Below are positions 30,030 through 32,043 of a stretch of DNA of 32,043 bases, piece after piece. Made by a program: the position numbers and the translations under genes. Under the pieces are notes generated by a model, which searched no databases, was not told the DNA's origin, and saw only the letters and a list, made by a program, of their open reading frames with translations. The stretch lies in the IMG/VR virus record IMGVR_UViG_3300034012_003301, positions 1 to 32,043 of that record; one strand, given 5' to 3'. Every line of letters starts with the position of its first letter. Position 1 is the first letter of the stretch. The stretch is from a virus.

Positions 30030-30051
30030 GAGCCTTCATTTCTGAAGGCTC
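30030..30051 (-). terminator. Terminator-like hairpin upstream of gp32
   Basis: A perfect 9-bp stem, GAGCCTTCA with TGAAGGCTC, with a 4-base loop. The T tract is weak on the minus strand (AATTTAA). It lies 10 bases after the stop of the gene at 30062. Confidence 0.65.
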
Positions 30052-30061
30052 TATTTTGTTA

Positions 30062-30436
30062 TTAAGTACTTTTGTATTGATATTTTTTTCCTTTAATAAA
30101 ATCTTCTCCATTCTTATCTAGCCATTTCTTAGCTTTATTAACAGAAAAAACTACATCACGTGCTCCAGGAATACCACTAGGTTCTGTTAGTAATTTTCCT
30201 TTATAGTAAACATCTGTTTTTATATGGTAAAGATTTTTTTCTCTTCCCTCAGCCATAGCATAACCTATAGTTTTTAAATTAAATTTTAAACCTGATGGTG
30301 TTTTATAATCTTCATCATTTAGAAGATATTCATATATAGTAGAAGATCCAAACATATCTCTTTCTCTTTTTTTAGATAAAAGCTTATATTGAGAAAATGG
30401 ATCAACTGCTTCTTTTAAAATATCGATTAGTTTCAT
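30062..30436 (-). CDS. Phage protein, MKLIDILKE family, unknown
   Basis: 124 residues. The N-terminus MKLIDILKEAVDPF is a type often seen at the start of unrelated phage proteins in large marine and freshwater myoviruses; its meaning is not known to me. The rest is basic, with LKFNLKTIGYAMAEGREKN, then IPGARDVVFSVNKAKKWL and the tail KGKKYQYKST. No membrane segment. It lies between an unknown protein (139 aa) and a terminator-like hairpin. Confidence 0.65.
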   Translation of the reverse strand: MKLIDILKEAVDPFSQYKLLSKKRERDMFGSSTIYEYLLNDEDYKTPSGLKFNLKTIGYAMAEGREKNLYHIKTDVYYKGKLLTEPSGIPGARDVVFSVNKAKKWLDKNGEDFIKGKKYQYKST

Positions 30437-30464
30437 TTTTTTTATTTAGATCAATAATAAATAT

Positions 30465-30884
30465 TTAAAGATTAACTATCTTATAGATAGTTGTTTCCAA
30501 CTTACGAAGATCAGGACCATTTGTTAATAAAATGGTATTCTTGTAATCGTTCCACTCAACTTTATAATTAGGATCAGCGTAACCATTATTCAACGTTTTG
30601 ATTAAAGTATTCAAAGCGTTAATAGTATATAATGTATTTGACTCTTTCTTGCGATGTAATAATATAGTATTAGGTAATACAGTGGTTGTACTTAAATTAC
30701 CTGGATCAATATTATATGTGCAGATAAATTCATCACTATCCTTAGACTCTAAAATAAAAATTTTATTGAATAAGATAGAATAGCGGGCTGTAATAACCTC
30801 AATTGTTTGATTTATGTCTTCCTTCTTTGAGAAGGTTGCGAATAACTTGTTTGCCAATTCCTCTATTGTTAAATTCCATGTCAT
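30465..30884 (-). CDS. Phage protein of unknown function
   Basis: 139 residues, mixed alpha/beta, with an N-terminal helix (WNLTIEELANKLFATFSKKE), a central strand region (FICTYNIDPGNLSTTTVL) and a C-terminal helix (DLRKLETTIYKIVNL). One Cys. No family recognised. It follows the family A polymerase-like gene by 7 bases, so it may be its partner. Confidence 0.65.
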   Translation of the reverse strand: MTWNLTIEELANKLFATFSKKEDINQTIEVITARYSILFNKIFILESKDSDEFICTYNIDPGNLSTTTVLPNTILLHRKKESNTLYTINALNTLIKTLNNGYADPNYKVEWNDYKNTILLTNGPDLRKLETTIYKIVNL

Positions 30885-30891
30885 AAATATG

Positions 30892-32043
30892 TTATTTTTT
30901 AATTAAAGCACCATAGTTCTCGCCAATACTCATGCGAGTTGGAAAACCATCAGCTTCTAATTCTTGTTTAATTTTTGGTAATAGTTTAATATCTTCTTTA
31001 GCTACATCCAGTAATATTGAATCATATGTGTATAATACTATTTTAGTTTTTTTACTATATAGTAGTTTTAACACACGCTGTAATGTCATTGTGTTATAAT
31101 ATGTTTCGTAAGCCTGGATTAGATAGCTTAATATTTTATTTTTATTTGGTTCTTTTATTTGACCAGCCCATATATTAGGACCACTAGGTAATTTTAAATG
31201 GTTGGTATGTTTAAAATCCTGCCATTGTTTATCTAACCACTCATTTAGTTTACTAAAAAATGGAAACCATGCATATTCATCTCTAATACCACCATATATG
31301 TTTTGAAACATTATTTCTTTAGGTATTTCATCATATGGTTCACCTTCAAATGTATAACCAATTGCCTTAGCAATAATTCGTGGATGGTAAGCACTATAAT
31401 CAAATTCAACAAATATATAATTATTTGGTTCAAATGATTCACGTGCGCCGTCCTTAGGTAAAGCTGCGAAATTAACGCCATTAAATGCGTTTGAAGGACG
31501 AGTAGTTACATTATATAAATTATATTGTGTATAAACTGTATTCCCGTAAATCGAATTATCTTTCCAAGTAGTTTCAAAATGTTTATTAAACTTACGTGGA
31601 TCAATACCTATACCATTTTTCTCAATTTGATAAAATACTTCAGTATAATGAGAATTTAAAAATGAATTGTCACCATGCCACTTAGAAAGAAGTAATTTAT
31701 CTATCACACTAGTGTATATTTTTTCCCATTTCTCATAATGTTTAGGTATTGGTATCAGTGTGTTTAATTCATTTATATAATATTTTTCACGATTAAAGTC
31801 AGTATGTACTTTAGTATCAAATTGTGATTCATCAACATAATCATTAAAATTAACATCAATTAAATTATCACCTGATAAGAAATACAAATGAAATTTCTTG
31901 TCTAACACATATACTTTCTCAATGCTATATATAAATTGTTTGACTGTTAACCAATCTAATTTAAATGCTTCACTATGGTCGATAGGTAATATATAACCTT
32001 TTTCTCCATCATTATAATATACTAAACATGGTTTAGTTAAAGA
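30892..32043 (-). CDS. Family A DNA polymerase-like protein, 5' end outside window
   Basis: The frame is open to the right edge: codons continue without a stop through 32043, so the GTG at 31906-31908 is not the real start and the N-terminus is missing. At least 384 residues are visible. The polymerase domain has TTRPSNAFNGVNFAALPKDG (the PolA TGRL-SS-NPN-L-Q region), motif A FVEFDYSAYHPRIIA (in place of DYSQIELR), an O-helix-like IMFQNIYGG, and motif C YTYDSILLDV (in place of VHDE). The upstream part resembles a degenerate exonuclease-type fold. Catalytic Asp are retained; the motif C Glu is Ser. It is a second polymerase, beside the family B enzyme. Confidence 0.8.
   Translation of the reverse strand, partial: SLTKPCLVYYNDGEKGYILPIDHSEAFKLDWLTVKQFIYSIEKVYVLDKKFHLYFLSGDNLIDVNFNDYVDESQFDTKVHTDFNREKYYINELNTLIPIPKHYEKWEKIYTSVIDKLLLSKWHGDNSFLNSHYTEVFYQIEKNGIGIDPRKFNKHFETTWKDNSIYGNTVYTQYNLYNVTTRPSNAFNGVNFAALPKDGARESFEPNNYIFVEFDYSAYHPRIIAKAIGYTFEGEPYDEIPKEIMFQNIYGGIRDEYAWFPFFSKLNEWLDKQWQDFKHTNHLKLPSGPNIWAGQIKEPNKNKILSYLIQAYETYYNTMTLQRVLKLLYSKKTKIVLYTYDSILLDVAKEDIKLLPKIKQELEADGFPTRMSIGENYGALIKK

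Noticed and set aside
1-32043. CRISPR array, insertion sequence or integrase/attachment site
   Set aside because: No direct repeats with regular spacers, no transposase or integrase frame, and no terminal inverted repeats were seen.

Overview
This window looks like part of a large, AT-rich, T4-like (myovirus-type) tailed-phage genome whose host is probably a member of the Bacteroidota. The phage assignment rests on a full T4-style replication and recombination set: gp32-like ssDNA-binding protein, UvsX, a FEN/RNase H-like exonuclease, DnaB/gp41-like helicase, gp45-like clamp and family B DNA polymerase. The host guess rests on three things: a DUF5522 protein of a type I know mainly from Bacteroidota, a tiny Bacteroidota-style lipoprotein rich in VDST/VDTT repeats, and an intergenic TATATTTA box close to the Bacteroidota -7 element TAnnTTTG. 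Every supported gene and RNA is read from the minus strand, so transcription runs from high to low coordinates.

From right to left: (a) 32043-25663 is the replication/recombination block: a 5'-truncated family A polymerase-like protein, two unknowns, gp32, UvsX, exonuclease and helicase. (b) 25638-24900 holds a DUF6884-like protein and a small unknown. (c) 24824-16544 is one tightly packed nucleotide block, mostly joined by 4-base ATGA overlaps or short overlaps. It has a class II ribonucleotide reductase, a DUF5522 protein, a QueD-like protein, DpdA, QueC, QueE, FolE, a Gpt-like phosphoribosyltransferase and a dCTP deaminase/dUTPase-family protein, with several microproteins (Smr, PspC and unknowns) between them. 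Together FolE, QueD, QueE, QueC and DpdA form a 7-deazaguanine DNA modification pathway; no QueF is present, so the simplest predicted modified base is 7-cyano-7-deazaguanine (preQ0). (d) 16470-13963 holds a Pro/Thr-repeat LamG protein, a small unknown and a multi-span membrane protein. (e) 13948-9742 is a sugar cassette: a GlcNAc-transferase (PF11397-like), a GT4-like transferase, an FkbM methyltransferase and UDP-galactopyranose mutase. (f) 9724-6383 is DNA polymerase and clamp. (g) 6289-3276 is a chaperone operon: Hsp20, a small unknown, GroES, GroEL and a YkgJ-like Cys-cluster protein. (h) 3257-1689 is an RNA island: eight recognisable tRNAs, one aberrant tRNA-like gene, a structured inter-tRNA RNA, a lipoprotein gene and a tmRNA with a long tag. 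(i) 1613-1 holds a second Pro/Thr-repeat protein and two secreted proteins, the last running off the left edge.

The most unusual points are these. The QueC has Ser at all four positions where the family has zinc-binding Cys. The QueD-like protein has lost two of three zinc His while keeping its catalytic residues. The QueE has about 35 residues inserted inside its radical-SAM Cys motif. A guanine/xanthine phosphoribosyltransferase sits in the modification operon and could recycle the guanine displaced by DpdA. Mucin-like PT-repeat proteins occur with a GT60-like enzyme and UDP-Galp mutase, which suggests virion O-glycosylation. The chaperone operon carries paired leader elements with complementary loops. 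The phage encodes its own tmRNA. No gene-free stretch of more than 300 bases was found.
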